From Apricaphanius iberus (lineage: Eukaryota; Chordata; Actinopteri; Cyprinodontiformes; Aphaniidae), in assembly GCA_028564705.1 (NCBI GenBank), contig JAPXFQ010002912.1:1-64000 (forward strand): a stretch of DNA of 64,000 nt. The letters run 5' to 3'. Positions 47,595 to 58,275 of the stretch are shown piece by piece; within the stretch, counting starts at the first letter, position 1, and the number at the start of each line of letters is the position of its first letter. The translations under genes and the position numbers were made by a program. Below the pieces are notes generated by a model that was not told where the DNA came from, did no database searches, and saw only the letters and a program-made list of their open reading frames with translations.

Positions 47595-48370
47595 GTCTCT
47601 TTTAGGGGTGCAACGGTACAGGTAGCCCATGGTACGGTCCGTACGTCGGTACCTGGGCCACGGTCCAAGGTACAGTTCGGTACATGTTTTGTGCAGAAAG
47701 AGACTGCTTTTTTTTAATCCCAAAACATATATTTTATTTTTTGGGGAACAAAAAAACAGAATGTTAACTTGACACCTGTAACTGTGGGCGGGTGAAAGCC
47801 GTGAGAATACACCGTAAAGTGCTGTACGTCTCTCTGGGATTATGGTTCACACACAGGGCCGCAGTAACAGAATGGTTTCTGTATTTTACCGGTTCTTTAA
47901 ACGAGAGCGCATCTGACCACACTGACACATGTGGCGGACAAATATTCTTTGTGTGGCCGCTGCTCAAAGGGCATTTGTGTATGCATCAATGAATGGAGTG
48001 CAGCACATCTCCTATTTGCTTCGCGCTCCGGCGCACCGCAAAGAGGAGATGAAAACAGAGCAACCCGGCGCCCCTGAATGCTGGAGGCCGTCCGGGCAGA
48101 AAGTGCTCAAGTCGGGGAGAAATTTTAGCCGTGTACATTTTTTTGCTCCTCATGGTGCTCCGTGATACGCGCATTGTGGAGAGGAGGACGTGTCTCTATG
48201 CCAACCAGCTGCTGGAGCGGGGAACAGCGAGCTGGTAGTTGCACCTGTGTCTGGGAGCGCGGAGCAGTTTGGTAACGTCGGGCCGACGGTAACTAATTAC
48301 CAGCACAAAATCAATGGCTGTACTGAAGTCCCGGTACTTTACCCTGTCCCGTTGCATCCCTAGTCTCTTT
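47595..48370. mobile_element. hAT MITE with perfect 8-bp target duplication
   Basis: GTCTCTTT at 47595-47602 and at 48363-48370 flanks 760 bp. The ends TAGGGGTGCAACGGTAC and, from the right, TAGGGATGCAACGGGAC are inverted repeats. No transposase is present. Confidence 0.92.
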
Positions 48371-48781
48371 ACAAAACTAGGCCCTTTAAAGGTACAATAT
48401 TTAGTAATTTTACAGTAAATTAATCACACAACAGTCTGTTGTCTGAATCATGTTGGAAGGAAGGTTATATTGAAATTCAATTTTGATCTCAGTTGGCTAG
48501 GTGATTGCAGTTTAATTTAAAAATACTGTTTCAGGACATAGTCATTATTTTGTTCATATCTGTCCTGGGGCCTGTACCATGAAGGTAGCTGAACAAACTC
48601 TGAGTTACAGGATGGGTTTTGAGTCGACAAAACCAAACCATTGCAATCAGGCTTTATTGGTACCACGCAGCTCATCAGCTTTCTCTGTCAACTCCGGCAT
48701 TGATCCTTAAGCTATGATTAATCCACACGCGCGTGCACATAAAAGAGTGACGTCGACACTGAACAACCAATCGCATTCGAT

Positions 48782-48937
48782 ATGGAAAGAGCGAGAGCTA
48801 TATACTTTTTAGCGGAGGAACAAGAGATAATTCTTCAGAAATATAAGCAATATAGAAGTATTTTTCAAGCACGCAGTAACACTGTATCTGCTGCCAGGGC
48901 AAGAGAACAATTTTGGAGGAAGATTGCTGATTCCGTT
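48782..48937 (+). pseudogene. Harbinger SANT/Myb-like DNA-binding gene, broken by a LINE
   Basis: The ATG at 48782 opens a frame reading MERARAIYFLAEEQEIILQK, then SIFQARSNTVSAARAREQFW and KIADSVN. This is the N-terminus of the Myb/SANT-like accessory protein that pairs with the transposase in PIF/Harbinger elements and helps bind the element's ends (family knowledge). LINE B interrupts the GTT AAT codons of the Val-Asn pair. After the LINE the frame resumes at 51709 and ends within 13 codons. Any downstream exon is gone. Confidence 0.85.
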
Positions 48938-49540
48938 AATTCAATTCAATTCAATTTCAATTCAGTTTATTTATATAGCGCCATTTCACAACAGATGTCA
49001 TCTCAAGGCACTTTACAAAAAGAGTTATTACAATACAATGTTTAGTGTAGAAATTACAGAACCACAGAAGATTGCGTCGTGGAATTCTCAGCAATCCCTC
49101 ATACTGAGCAAGCATGCAGCGACAGTGGGAAGGAAAAACTCCCTTTTAACAGGAAGAAACCTCCGGCAGAACCAGGCTCAGCACAAGCGGTTATCTGCCG
49201 CGACCGTCTGTGGCTTGGAGAATACATAACAGAGACACAGAAAGAGCAATAGAACTGATGCAGAAGTTTGTTGCAGGACGTGGAGAATTTTCCGTCACTG
49301 CAATGCCATCTTAGTCAGGGTCGTCAAGCAGGGCTAATCCGGAGCACCTACTATAATAGAAAACAGGTTAGTGCTTGAATTGACAGCACATCATGCAGTT
49401 GGGGAGAAGTAGGAGAGAAAGTAGGAACAGACCCTAATAATGTCCTCCAACAGCCTAAAGCAGCATAGCTACTAACATTAACCTGTCTCCTAGCTACTAG
49501 GAGACCTGGCTACCAACACTCTGTCTGAGTCCTCCTGACC

Positions 49541-49908
49541 CGTGGACGGTGTAGGGCCGGTAACGGCCCCCGTCATGCCGGGGTCTTCTCGGAGTCGGGT
49601 TGTTTGAGAATGCAGCCCAAAGTGGGTGGTAAACTCCATCTAAGGCTAAATACCGGCACGAGACCGATAGTCGACAACTATCTTAAGGAAATATAGACAG
49701 AACTGAGAGGACAGAGTTGAAGAGGGCGAGAAACGTTTAAGAGATAAACGGGTGGGGTCCGCACAGTCTGCCCGGGGGATTCAACCCGGCAGGTAATGGG
49801 CGGCCGCACTGTGCGGGAGGATCCCCTTGAGGGACCTCTCTCCGGCGCTGGCTGGCCCCCGTGGGGCGCATTTCTTCCGCGGCGGTAAGCCGCGACCGGC
49901 TCCGGATC
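49541..49908 (+). pseudogene. 28S rRNA fragment (5' D1-D2 region) inside LINE B
   Basis: The sequence GTGGACGGTGTAGGGCCGG, GGAGTCGGGTTGTTTGAGAA, CTCCATCTAAGGCTAAATAC, CGGCACGAGACCGATAGTC, AAACGGGTGGGGTCCGC, CCGGCGCTGGCTGGCCCCC and GCGCATTTCTTCCGCGG follows vertebrate 28S rRNA in order. A diverged patch lies at about 49672-49735. It covers roughly 370 bases of the 5' part of 28S, antisense to the LINE ORF, within the LINE's 3' UTR. It is not a functional rRNA gene. A phrase (CTACTAACATTAACCTGTCTC) occurs on both sides at about 49470 and 49986. Confidence 0.92.
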
Positions 49909-50059
49909 TTTACCTGGCTTACATTAATCTATCTCTACCTAGCTACTCTACCTCTTCCTATCTCTTCCTAACTTTTGACACTCTGCCTGACTACTAACAT
50001 TAACCTGTCTCTTCCTATCTACCTGTCTGACCTGACTCTAACTACCTATAAACATATCT

Positions 50060-51691
50060 CTAACTGTAAGCTTTGTCAAAGAGGAAAGTTTTTAGCCTAG
50101 TTTTAAAGATAGACAAATTGTCTGCTTCACGAACCAACCCTGGGAGCCGGTTCCATAGGAGGGGAGCCTGATAGCTGAAAGATCTGCCACCCATTCTACT
50201 TTTAGAAATCCTAGGAACTACCAGTAAACCTGCAGTCTGAGAGCGAAGGTCTCTGTTAGGAACATATGGAACAATCAGGTCTCTTATGTATGATGGAGCT
50301 AGATTATTAAGGGCTTTATATGTCAGAAGGAGGATCTTGAATTCTATTCTAGATTTTACTGGGAGCCAGTGAAGAGAAGCTAAAACAGGGGAAATGTGAT
50401 CTCTTCTTTTAATATTCATCAGAATCCTAGCAGCAGCATTTTGAACTAACTGAAGACTTTTAATTGTATTCTGTGGACTACCTGATAATAGACAGTTACA
50501 GTAATCCAGCCTTGAAGTAACAAAGGCATGGACTAGTTTTTCAGCATCATTCCTGGACAGGATGGTTCTAATTTTTGCAATATTCCTAAGGTGAAAAAAG
50601 GAAATCCTACAGACTTCTTTAATGTGAGTTCTAAATGACATATCTTGGTCAAAAATGACACCGAGGTTTTTTGCTTTATTACTGGAGGCTAATTTAATGC
50701 CGTCCAGGTGAAGGGGCTGACTAAGTAGTTTCTTTTTCAGAGCTTCTGGTCCAAAGACGACAACTTCTGTTTTATCAGAATTTAGAAGCAAGAAGTTTAG
50801 AGTCATCCAAGTTTTTATGTCTTCCAGACATGCCTGTAGTCTACCTAACTGATTGGATTCATCAGGATTAATGGATAGATATAGCTGTGTATCATCTGCG
50901 TAACTATGGAATTTTATCCCATGCTGCCTAATTATTTTACCAATAGGAAGCATATATATAGTAAAGAGAATCGGCCCAAGCACTGAACCCTGTGGTACTC
51001 CGCAAGTAACTATTGAGGTTGAGGAAGATCTATTGTTTACCTGAACAAACTGAAATCTGTTAGACAAATAAGATTTAAACCAACCTAGTGCTGTTCCTAT
51101 TATACCGACACTTTGAAGCCTTTCTATGAGAATATTGTGATCAACAGTGTCAAAGGCAGCACTGAGATCTAACAGGACCAGAATGGTCACCAGTCCATTG
51201 TCTGAGGCTATGAGAATATCATTAGTAACCTTCACCAGAGCTGTTTCAGTGCTATGATGAGCTCTAAAGCCTGACTGAAACTTCTCAAACAGCTCATTAT
51301 TGTTTAAATGCTCACATATCTGGTGTGCAACTATTTTCTCAAGAATTTTAGATAAGAAGGGAAGATTAGATATCGGTCTATAGTTAATTAAGTCGTTTTG
51401 ATCAAGAGAGGGTTTCTTAAGTAGAGGTTTAATTACAGCAATCTTAAACTCCTGTGGTACATATCCATTGACTAAGGATAGATTCATTATATTTAAAATT
51501 GGAGCAGCGATCAGAGGGAAAACTTCTTTTAAGAGTTTAGTTGGGATTGGGTCTAAAACGCAAGTTGAAGGTTTAGATGAAGCTAATAATTTTAGTACAT
51601 CACAAAGTTCGGCTGCATTAAAGCAGTTTAAGCATATATTAGGTTCCACCATTTTTGAGGCTGCCTCATTAACTAAGGAGGAAGCAAGCAT
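50060..51691 (-). CDS. LINE B reverse transcriptase ORF (N-terminally truncated)
   Basis: An uninterrupted 543-codon frame encoding the reverse transcriptase of a Rex1/L2-group non-LTR retrotransposon, the enzyme that copies LINE RNA at the nicked target. Visible motifs: NYRPISNLPFLSK (103-115), LDLSAAFDTVDH (174-185), GVPQGSVLGP (231-240), SYADDTQLYL with catalytic YADD (264-267), LNSDKTEVVVFG, NLGVIFD and a C-terminal SFSYQAPLLWNRLP block near the end. The endonuclease that normally precedes this domain is missing, because the element is cut about 17 bases upstream of the ATG at 51691. The frame has no stops or frameshifts, which points to a recent insertion. It should not be self-sufficient. 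Confidence 0.92.
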   Translation of the reverse strand: MLASSLVNEAASKMVEPNICLNCFNAAELCDVLKLLASSKPSTCVLDPIPTKLLKEVFPLIAAPILNIMNLSLVNGYVPQEFKIAVIKPLLKKPSLDQNDLINYRPISNLPFLSKILEKIVAHQICEHLNNNELFEKFQSGFRAHHSTETALVKVTNDILIASDNGLVTILVLLDLSAAFDTVDHNILIERLQSVGIIGTALGWFKSYLSNRFQFVQVNNRSSSTSIVTCGVPQGSVLGPILFTIYMLPIGKIIRQHGIKFHSYADDTQLYLSINPDESNQLGRLQACLEDIKTWMTLNFLLLNSDKTEVVVFGPEALKKKLLSQPLHLDGIKLASSNKAKNLGVIFDQDMSFRTHIKEVCRISFFHLRNIAKIRTILSRNDAEKLVHAFVTSRLDYCNCLLSGSPQNTIKSLQLVQNAAARILMNIKRRDHISPVLASLHWLPVKSRIEFKILLLTYKALNNLAPSYIRDLIVPYVPNRDLRSQTAGLLVVPRISKSRMGGRSFSYQAPLLWNRLPGLVREADNLSIFKTRLKTFLFDKAYS

Positions 51692-51929
51692 ACTGGGAAG
51701 GTTCCCAGGTTAATGCGTGGGTTAAGCAATTAATGTACATTTATGTAGGCTAATCATATTAAAAATATATATTTAACAGGTAGCTACTGCAGACTACTGT
51801 ATAATAGATTTCTAAGTGTGAAATATGCTTTTTTGAAGAAGAAAAAAAATGAGTGTGAAATATTAAATTTGTTCATGTGATGTCACCCTATCAAGATATC
51901 TTACCGGCAATTTTATAAAAGCCCTCTTT

Positions 51930-52336
51930 TATGGACATGGTCAATAAATGTCCAGAGAACACAATGAAGCTATTTATGTACCCCTGCAGAGCGAGGACCA
52001 CCTTTCAAATGTTTCTACAGACTGTGTTTGCCCTAGATTCTCAGCATCCCCGACCCCATACAAGTATGTACCAGTTGCAAAAAACTGCAAGGCAATACAT
52101 ACCATTTGCTGTACAGTAAGGGCATGGCTTCAACGAGTCACATTTGTTACGTGCGGCTCAAGAAGTTCACAAAGATAAGACATTCCTTCCGCGGAAAATC
52201 TGTATCTTTCATACAAGTAAGCATCAGGAAAGTCAAATGGATTTTGTCTGTCCCTAAAAACTCTTTCTCTACAAAGTGCTCCTCTGACAATTTGCGCGGA
52301 GATGTCCACAGGATTTGGAAGAAAAGGTGAAGCCAT
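51930..52336 (-). pseudogene. HARBI1-like transposase, N-terminal remnant
   Basis: The ATG at 52336 gives FLPNPVDISAQIVRGALCRE, RVFRDRQNPFDFPDAYLYER and YRFSAEGMSYLCELLEPHVT, the conserved start of HARBI1/Harbinger transposases. A TGA replaces an Arg codon at about residue 69. The same frame then continues SHALTVQQMVCIALQFFATG and VGDAENLGQ before decaying. The DDE catalytic half is absent, deleted between here and the LINE. The intact protein would be a DDE nuclease acting with the SANT-like partner. Confidence 0.9.
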
Positions 52337-53124
52337 TGCAACAGAGAACAGACGCTGTGAATTAGTTATGTCACCTACATGTTTCTTTGCTCACAGCTGA
52401 TTGGTCAAAGTTCAGTCTGAGATCTCGAATCCAGAACATAACCTGCCTTGGAGCAGGTAAGCTGTGCAGCGTAAGATACCATGGCAATGAACACCGATTA
52501 AAGCCTAGCTATTTTCACAGTACCTAAAACCCAGGATTGGTGGAAACTATGCTCAAACATAGCTGGCTAGCCACCTAATCCGCTTCATGGTACAGGCCCC
52601 TGGTCCATACTTCCTGGTTCCAGAGCTAATCACATGAGAGCCCACAAGATTGCTAATTCTTCAACACAAACACTGTAAGCTGACACTGACTGGGCTAGAA
52701 GCTAGCGTTGAGCTAGCAGTAAATTAGGAAGTAATTGTCGGCTTTAAAAATATCTCAAACTACTTTTCAATTACCATCAACTTAATATTGCATTGAAATG
52801 TATTTATCTACTTATGAAGTGTATAACCCCTCTTCGCTTGTCCGCATGCTTGTTCTGGCTGTTCAGTCTCTGGCAACTCTTCATGAAACTCACAAAGCCG
52901 AGGGGGTGAGTGGCTAAGAGAGAACTATCGTGGGGGTTTCAGGGATTGCAGTGCTCCAATTTGACCACAAGATGTCATCCTTACATATTGCACCTTTAAG
53001 CAATTTGCCAAGCCATCAACATACTATAACTGTTGTGCCGTGAGTAGCTTCACTGATCAGCACTGGAAGTCACTCACAGCAGCAGAAATAGGAGATAGAC
53101 AATGGAAAAAGCATTTACATGAAG

Positions 53125-53267
53125 AGTTTATTGGAAATAGAAGACCTGAATGGTCTTTGGGGTTGGTATAATGACAAAACATCTTTAACATACTTGCTAG
53201 GACATTCATTGATTTACAAAATCGCAAAGGTATTTTGAAGTCTATTATCTGAGCTACTGGGAGCCAA
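53125..53267 (-). mobile_element. LINE fragment A, second half
   Basis: AGACCTGAATGGTCTTTGGG, TTTTGAAGTCTATTATCTGA and CTACTGGGAGCCAATGTAAG are the next part, in + strand order, of the same type of LINE 3' coding end as 47400-47594. It joins the resumed Tc1 relic at 53268. Confidence 0.65.
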
Positions 53268-53580
53268 TGTAAGGACTCTAATGACCCTCAGCATCCAGCC
53301 AGAGTGGTTTCAGGACAACTACGTCAATGTTTTGGAATGGCCTTCTCAAGACCCTCAAGTTAAAAAAGGCATGTTTGAGCTTGACAACCTAAAAAAGTGA
53401 CGCAGCTACACCAGTTCTGTCAAGAGGAATGGGCCAAAACTCCAGCAAGCTGTTGTCAGAAGCTTCTAGAAGGATATCCAAATAATTTGACTGAAATGCT
53501 GGAGTCTACAAGGTCATTCTACCAAATACTGAAGATATTTATAGGAACCTTTTAAATTTAAGAATGTTAAAAACCTTGTG
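53268..53580 (+). mobile_element. Tc1/mariner relic, right part
   Basis: It begins GACTCTAATGACCCTCAGC, about where the left part (ending 47215) would continue. It then has TTTTGGAATGGCCTTCTCAA, CACCAGTTCTGTCAAGAGGA, ATGGGCCAAAACTCCAGCAA and CATTCTACCAAATACTGAAG. These follow the 3' half of a common fish Tc1-like transposase with many changes. Confidence 0.8.
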
Positions 53581-55263
53581 AAATAATCCAAATTAACCTA
53601 AAACATAGTGAGAAAAACAATACTTTTTTATAGTGTAGGTAAATATCTGAGCTGTATCATCTGACTCCTAAGAGGAAGAAAATGGATGACTATTTCCCAT
53701 CATCTTAAAATAAATGTTTGTTTATACATGTGGAACCTTATACATATTTAATACATTATTCGCAGTAAGTACCACAAATATATTTTCTTGATTTTAAAGG
53801 TTTTTTTTATTGTCTCTATTCAGTCCTGTCATTTTAATAGTTGATCAAACAATAATACTTTTTAGAGCATTAGTGCTGAGTTTTCCCGTTATTATTAACC
53901 AAAAATGGCAGGATTATAAATGAAAGGCTTTTTGTTTCGAGGATTATGCAGAAAACTGTCAGAATAACAGAGCCACTAGTTTAAAATGCTGCAAATTAAT
54001 TACTTTACATCAGCACGGTTAGTTTTAGGCATTAATTCAGTCGTATTGAAGTCGCCTCTCTTATCGTCTAATCGTTGACCTGTCGGCAGCGGCAGCAGTA
54101 AATTAGCATCACAATGAAACATTAAACCCGTGTTTTTCACTTTCAGACGCTGCCTCCTTTCTTTTTTCATGTCCGTTTTGTATTAAAGTTCCTTGTGCAT
54201 CTTAGTCTCGTGGACATTTTAATTTGCAGCAGGAGGCTGAGTTAACGGAGACCTGACGTTCTTCCTGTTTTTTTTATATAATGTCTTCATACCTCCCATC
54301 GTTCCCATCACTGCATCAAAGGGAGCACTGAGAGGATAATGGAGGTCACAGCAGAGCATGCATCGTCTTTTCACCGCTACACTCTTCTCATTTATCTTCT
54401 CACTTTATCATCTGCTCCACTTAACCTGCTCAGCTCTTCCTTTAGTATTTCCCTGGATTTTAATTTCGGTTTCTCTGCAGTTTTTAGGTTGATTTCATTT
54501 TATCTGCTTGGCCATCTATTTTTATACAACCTCCTCCTCCTCTTCCTTGCCTTTCTTCCCTGCAGTTCAGTTTGGACCTAAAGAGGGCCATCTTCAGAGA
54601 GTATACATTAAACATCCAGCACGAGAGAGGAGATCAAAGCTCGACATACCCACAGAGCAATCACACATAAGATAAAAGCGACAGATAAAAACTAAAGCTA
54701 GAAAAACTCAGCTTTGAGTCTGACATAAAGAGAACTTGATGTAAACAGGCATGTTTGGATCTTCTGTAACTAGGAGTGTAAATGTGGTCCTGGAAAACCA
54801 AACTATTGTGAGAGAACAATGGATAACTGCTGAGGCTGACAGCTGTTGTAACTGAGTTCTGGGTTAGATGTTGATTGAAACATAACCGACTGTTTGCAGA
54901 AAGCTAGTTAATAAATACCTGCTGCAAGAAATGTTTGTTTCTTATATATAGTTAAATTACTTAATTCTAACATTTAGACTTTTAGAAGATCCTGAAAACC
55001 TTTTCTTACATTAATCCTTTAAAATATATGGAAAGCAGAGAACAAAAACTTGCAGGACTAAATAAAAAAGGGATTTCTTAAATCATAGCTGCAAATTTCT
55101 GCCAATTCAGCCAAAGAGAAACAGAAAGAGGGGGCCTTTTTTTTCCAGTGGATATCTGGTATTCATTCTTAATAGTTCAAACACCAAATATACCTTAATA
55201 TGCATTAATACATACATCTTAGCGCTAAAGCAGACACTAACATTCGTGGCCGTCCTTATTTTT
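53581..55263. other. no gene recognised
   Basis: AT-rich unassigned sequence. The 80-aa hydrophobic frame at 54339-54581 comes from a pyrimidine-rich tract. Confidence 0.4.
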
Positions 55264-55730
55264 GGAGGTACAGCATCAGAATCAGCTTTAATGGCCAAGT
55301 ATGACACATACAAGGAATTTGACTCCGGCAACTTTTCTATTCCAGTACAGAACTTAAATAAGTGAAATATAAAAATAAATACAAATAAATAATAAGGGAT
55401 AATATATACACCAAACCAGGGTTATTGTACGGTGAGTATATACAGCAGTGCAGAGTTATAGTTTATTGGTATGTGAATGGAATCACACTCTGTGGCTACA
55501 CAGAGTTCATCAGAGCGACAGCCTGGGGGAAGAAACTGTTCTTGTGTCGGGTGGTTTTGGCGTACAAAGATCTTTAACGCCGGCCTGAGGGTCGGAGCCT
55601 AAATAGATTGTGGCCAGGGTGAGAGGGGTCAGTGGTGATTTTTCTGGCCCGCTTCCTGACCCTGGCCCAGAATAGGTCCTCAATGGAGGGAAGATCAGTA
55701 CCTATGATCCTCTCTGAGTGAAAAAAGTCC
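55264..55730 (-). mobile_element. LINE 3'-end fragment
   Basis: The minus strand reads LPSIEDLFWARVRKRARKIT, TDPSHPGHNLF, RPSGRR and KNSFFPQAVALMNSV then a stop. This is the C-terminus shared by several fish non-LTR elements. It is followed by an AT-rich 3' UTR ending ATTAAAGCTGATTCTGATGC. One stop falls after SGRR. Confidence 0.75.
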
Positions 55731-56642
55731 AGCACTGGATAGCCCTATTTGTAAGATTTCCTCTCTGCTAATTTTAATAGCAGAGGGAGTGCAGAAAACT
55801 ACGCAAAAAAGTAAAAATGTAACAAGTACTAGAGAGCGAAGTACCGAGGCGTCCATCCGCGGCGCCATCTTGTAAATAAATCTCAGTGCCAAATAAAATG
55901 ATTGGCACTCCTGGATTGGCTGCTTTGCAAAATGTTAGCCAATAGCGTGTCAAGCAGCAGTAGTAGTTGTGTTGAAGTATTTCGCCTTCCCAAGCTGCAT
56001 TTTCTGTCAAATATTTTAGATGTGTTAAGGTTACCATATTTTGATTTCCAAAAAATAGGATAATTGGCTGAGTCTTGGGTAAGTGTTGCATGACTGGGCC
56101 AAATGTCGTCTTCTTTGACAAAACTGTGCAAATAGCAGAAAGAAGCTCAATGGACAAGTTATAACTGTAACTTAAGTTGCAACCTTACAATGTATGGACC
56201 CAAACCAACTCGGTGTAGATAGTTGTAGGTAAAATTCCTTGACCAAACTGTTTACTGTTTCCCTGTTTACACTGGGGTTTTTAGGAGCAGCTATGGCTAT
56301 AGACTAACAGCTGCTGGCAGAAAGGGCCTACAATAACGTTCCTTCATGCACCTAGGATGCAACAGTCTGTCCCTAAAGGAGCTCTCCAGTTCCACAACAG
56401 CTTCATGCACAGGATGGAAGATACAAATGCAGGGTTTCCTCTGCATAGGGATCTCAGTGGCGGTTGGCACCGTCTAATTAACGGCCAGCACTGGCTCACG
56501 GTTGGGATGTTAATAAATAAATACTTTCAGCACCATCTGTTGGGTCTATCCGCTCATTGGTCGGAATTTAACGACACTTACTCCAAACAACACAGCAACA
56601 GTGGTGGCGCTGTCTCAAAATCAGCATATTACCCTGCATTAA
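55731..56642. other. no gene recognised; shares 58 bp with 11705
   Basis: 55884-55941 aligns with 11705-11762 (AGTGCCAAA...CTGGATTGGCTGCTTT), so both belong to an unnamed repeat. The rest is unassigned. Confidence 0.45.
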
Positions 56643-56840
56643 GTCCAGTGTTGCCAAGTTAGCGACTTTGGTGCTATTTCTAACGACTTTTCAGATCCCC
56701 TTTTTTTCTCAAAAACGCCCAGGGAAAAATCTAGCAGCTCTTCTGAGCACATTTGTCTACTCTCTATCAAAAATTGTTGCCAATATTTCCTGCAGATTAG
56801 AGCATCGCCTTGCTCTGCAACCATAAAGTTATACAGTACA
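56643..56840. repeat. interspersed repeat fragment (GTTGCCAAGTTAGCGACTTT type)
   Basis: GTGTTGCCAAGTTAGCGACT, AACGACTTTTCAGATCCCC and AAAACGCCCAGGGAAAAATC resemble a repeat that I recall from several fish genomes. The class is uncertain. Confidence 0.4.
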
Positions 56841-56989
56841 TGCAGTTCGGCTCATTTCACCCAGAGGGAAGACGCTGATTTCACCAAGTCACAAACACAT
56901 TTTTTTCATCTTTAAAATTACCTTAAAATTTTAAAAGAAATCTGCAATTATGTAAGAACGATCTTTGTTTTATAAGCCACACAACTTGT

Positions 56990-57205
56990 CTGCAACTGCG
57001 CTGCATGATAATGGGTTATTCTGGCCAAGTCAAACACCAGATCTAAATCTAATTGAGAATCTGCAGCAAAACTTCATACTGATGATCAGATTCTCTCCAT
57101 TTGATCTGACAATCAAATGTAGATGTGTAAAGTTGGTAGACCCCAGAAGACCTGCAGAAGATGATTCAGGGGGGCTGAATACTAATCCACATTACACACA
57201 TTAAG
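56990..57205 (+). mobile_element. Tc1/mariner relic, C-terminal part
   Basis: The frame reads PSQTPDLNLIENL near 57027-57065, the PDLNPIENLW block that carries the last catalytic acidic residue of Tc1 transposases. It is followed by CTCTCCATTTGATCTGACAA, AGGGGGGCTGAATACTAATC and CACATTACACACA, the usual 3' UTR phrase of this family. Internally deleted. Confidence 0.8.
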
Positions 57206-58020
57206 TTGGTCTACCATTATAAGATCCCAATAAATACGTTAAAGTAGACCTTTTTTCTGGTCCTAGAGTGGAATTACTGATCACAACAGTAAATCGAACA
57301 GAGAAGTCATACAACCATCTACTTTACACAGTTTCCGTGTGTTCGACGATGTTTATCTCATTTCGTTTTGAAAAATGAGCCCAATAACAAAACAGCTGAG
57401 AATCTAATTTAGCGGCATTTTCACATGAATCTATTTTGTCGCCCTTGTACTGAATCCCTTTGGCTCAGCGTGTGAGATGAAAGGTTAATGCTGTTTCTCT
57501 CTAAAAGCCCTTTTTCTCCGGCTCTCCATTAGATTCTGATACCTTGTTATTGCAGCCTCATGACTCGATGCAGGTGCAAACAGCTTTTATAAATAAAGAG
57601 CTGTAATATAAGCAAAGTGCTCCACCATTGTTGCGCTTATTAGAGAGGAAAAAAGTGACGCTTTGTAATAAACCATCCAGCCGAGCCGCAGTAACTGGGA
57701 TTTAAAAATGTCACATCGCTCAGAGCTCGGGCGTGGCCAACATGAGGGAAGCACTGATCTCTTCCAAGGAAGAGTTTCCTGTTCTCTGCAGTGTCTATCT
57801 GGGGTTTTAAATTTCACAGTTGGTGCTAATGATAATTTAATGACACAACCCGTTGTTGTTTCTTGACATTCGTTTATCTTTTCTGTGAGCTCGGAGTGAT
57901 TCTAAAGGTTAGAAATGTTTCTGTTCAGAGAAAATATCACCAACATAATCAAGATTTACTGTGGATGGCAGTTTGATTCATCTCTGTTCAGCTGCCCAGA
58001 TAACGGTTTATCAATCGATC
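57206..58020. other. no gene recognised
   Basis: Unassigned sequence. Confidence 0.4.
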
Positions 58021-58275
58021 TGTCCATCTTTCTCTCATCCATCTCTCTATCATCCATCTCCTTATCCATCTCTTTCTCGTCCACCTCTCTCATCTACCTT
58101 TATCATGCATTTCTCTGGTGTCCTTTCTCATCCATCCCCCCGTTCATCCATCTCTTCCTAATCCAGCTCTCTTTATCCTCCATTTATCTCTCATCAATCT
58201 CTCTCTCATCCATTTCTACAGCGATATCTCCATCTCTTTCTTTATTCTTCTCTCTCTTGTCCTCCATCTCTCTTT
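58021..58275. repeat. degenerate (TCTCTCATCCA)n pyrimidine-rich repeat
   Basis: Variants of CATCCATCTCTCT recur about 15 times. The open frames across it (poly-Ser/Leu/Ile) are by-products. Confidence 0.9.

Larger units (their letters stand above)
48935..51714 (-). mobile_element. LINE B (Rex1/L2 group), 5'-truncated, with 6-bp target duplication
   Basis: GTTAAT at 48935-48940 and 51709-51714 bounds a 2,768-bp minus-strand LINE. The 3' end is a TTGAA/GAATT short repeat (48941-48962 on the + strand reads TCAATTCAATTCAATTTCAA). It is preceded by the fish LINE 3' UTR phrases CTCAAGGCACTTTAC and GGAAGAAACCTCCGGCAG. The 5' side is cut inside the ORF. It landed in the SANT-like gene of the Harbinger element. 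Confidence 0.92.
48565..52602. mobile_element. PIF/Harbinger element with 3-bp target duplication
   Basis: CTG at 48565-48567 and 52600-52602 flanks an element that starts GGGCCTGTACCATGAAG and ends with its exact reverse complement (52583-52599). A 3-bp duplication and a divergent gene pair (SANT/Myb-like at left, + strand; HARBI1-like transposase at right, minus strand) are the Harbinger hallmarks. Without the nested LINE it is about 1.26 kb, so most of the transposase has been deleted. It cannot move on its own. Confidence 0.93.
48386..52999. mobile_element. TTAA-target MITE, split by a Harbinger element
   Basis: TTAA (48386-48389) followed by AGGTACAATATTTAG, and, on the other side, TACATATTGCACCT followed by TTAA (52996-52999). 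The ends are inverted repeats (AGGTACAATATTTA against AGGTGCAATATGTA). TTAA duplication is typical of piggyBac- or Kolobok-type elements. Its own sequence is 48390-48567 plus 52600-52995. Confidence 0.85.

Noticed and set aside
49541..49908. Functional 28S rRNA gene or R2-type site
   Set aside because: Only about 370 bp with a diverged patch, embedded in a LINE of another group and on the opposite strand.
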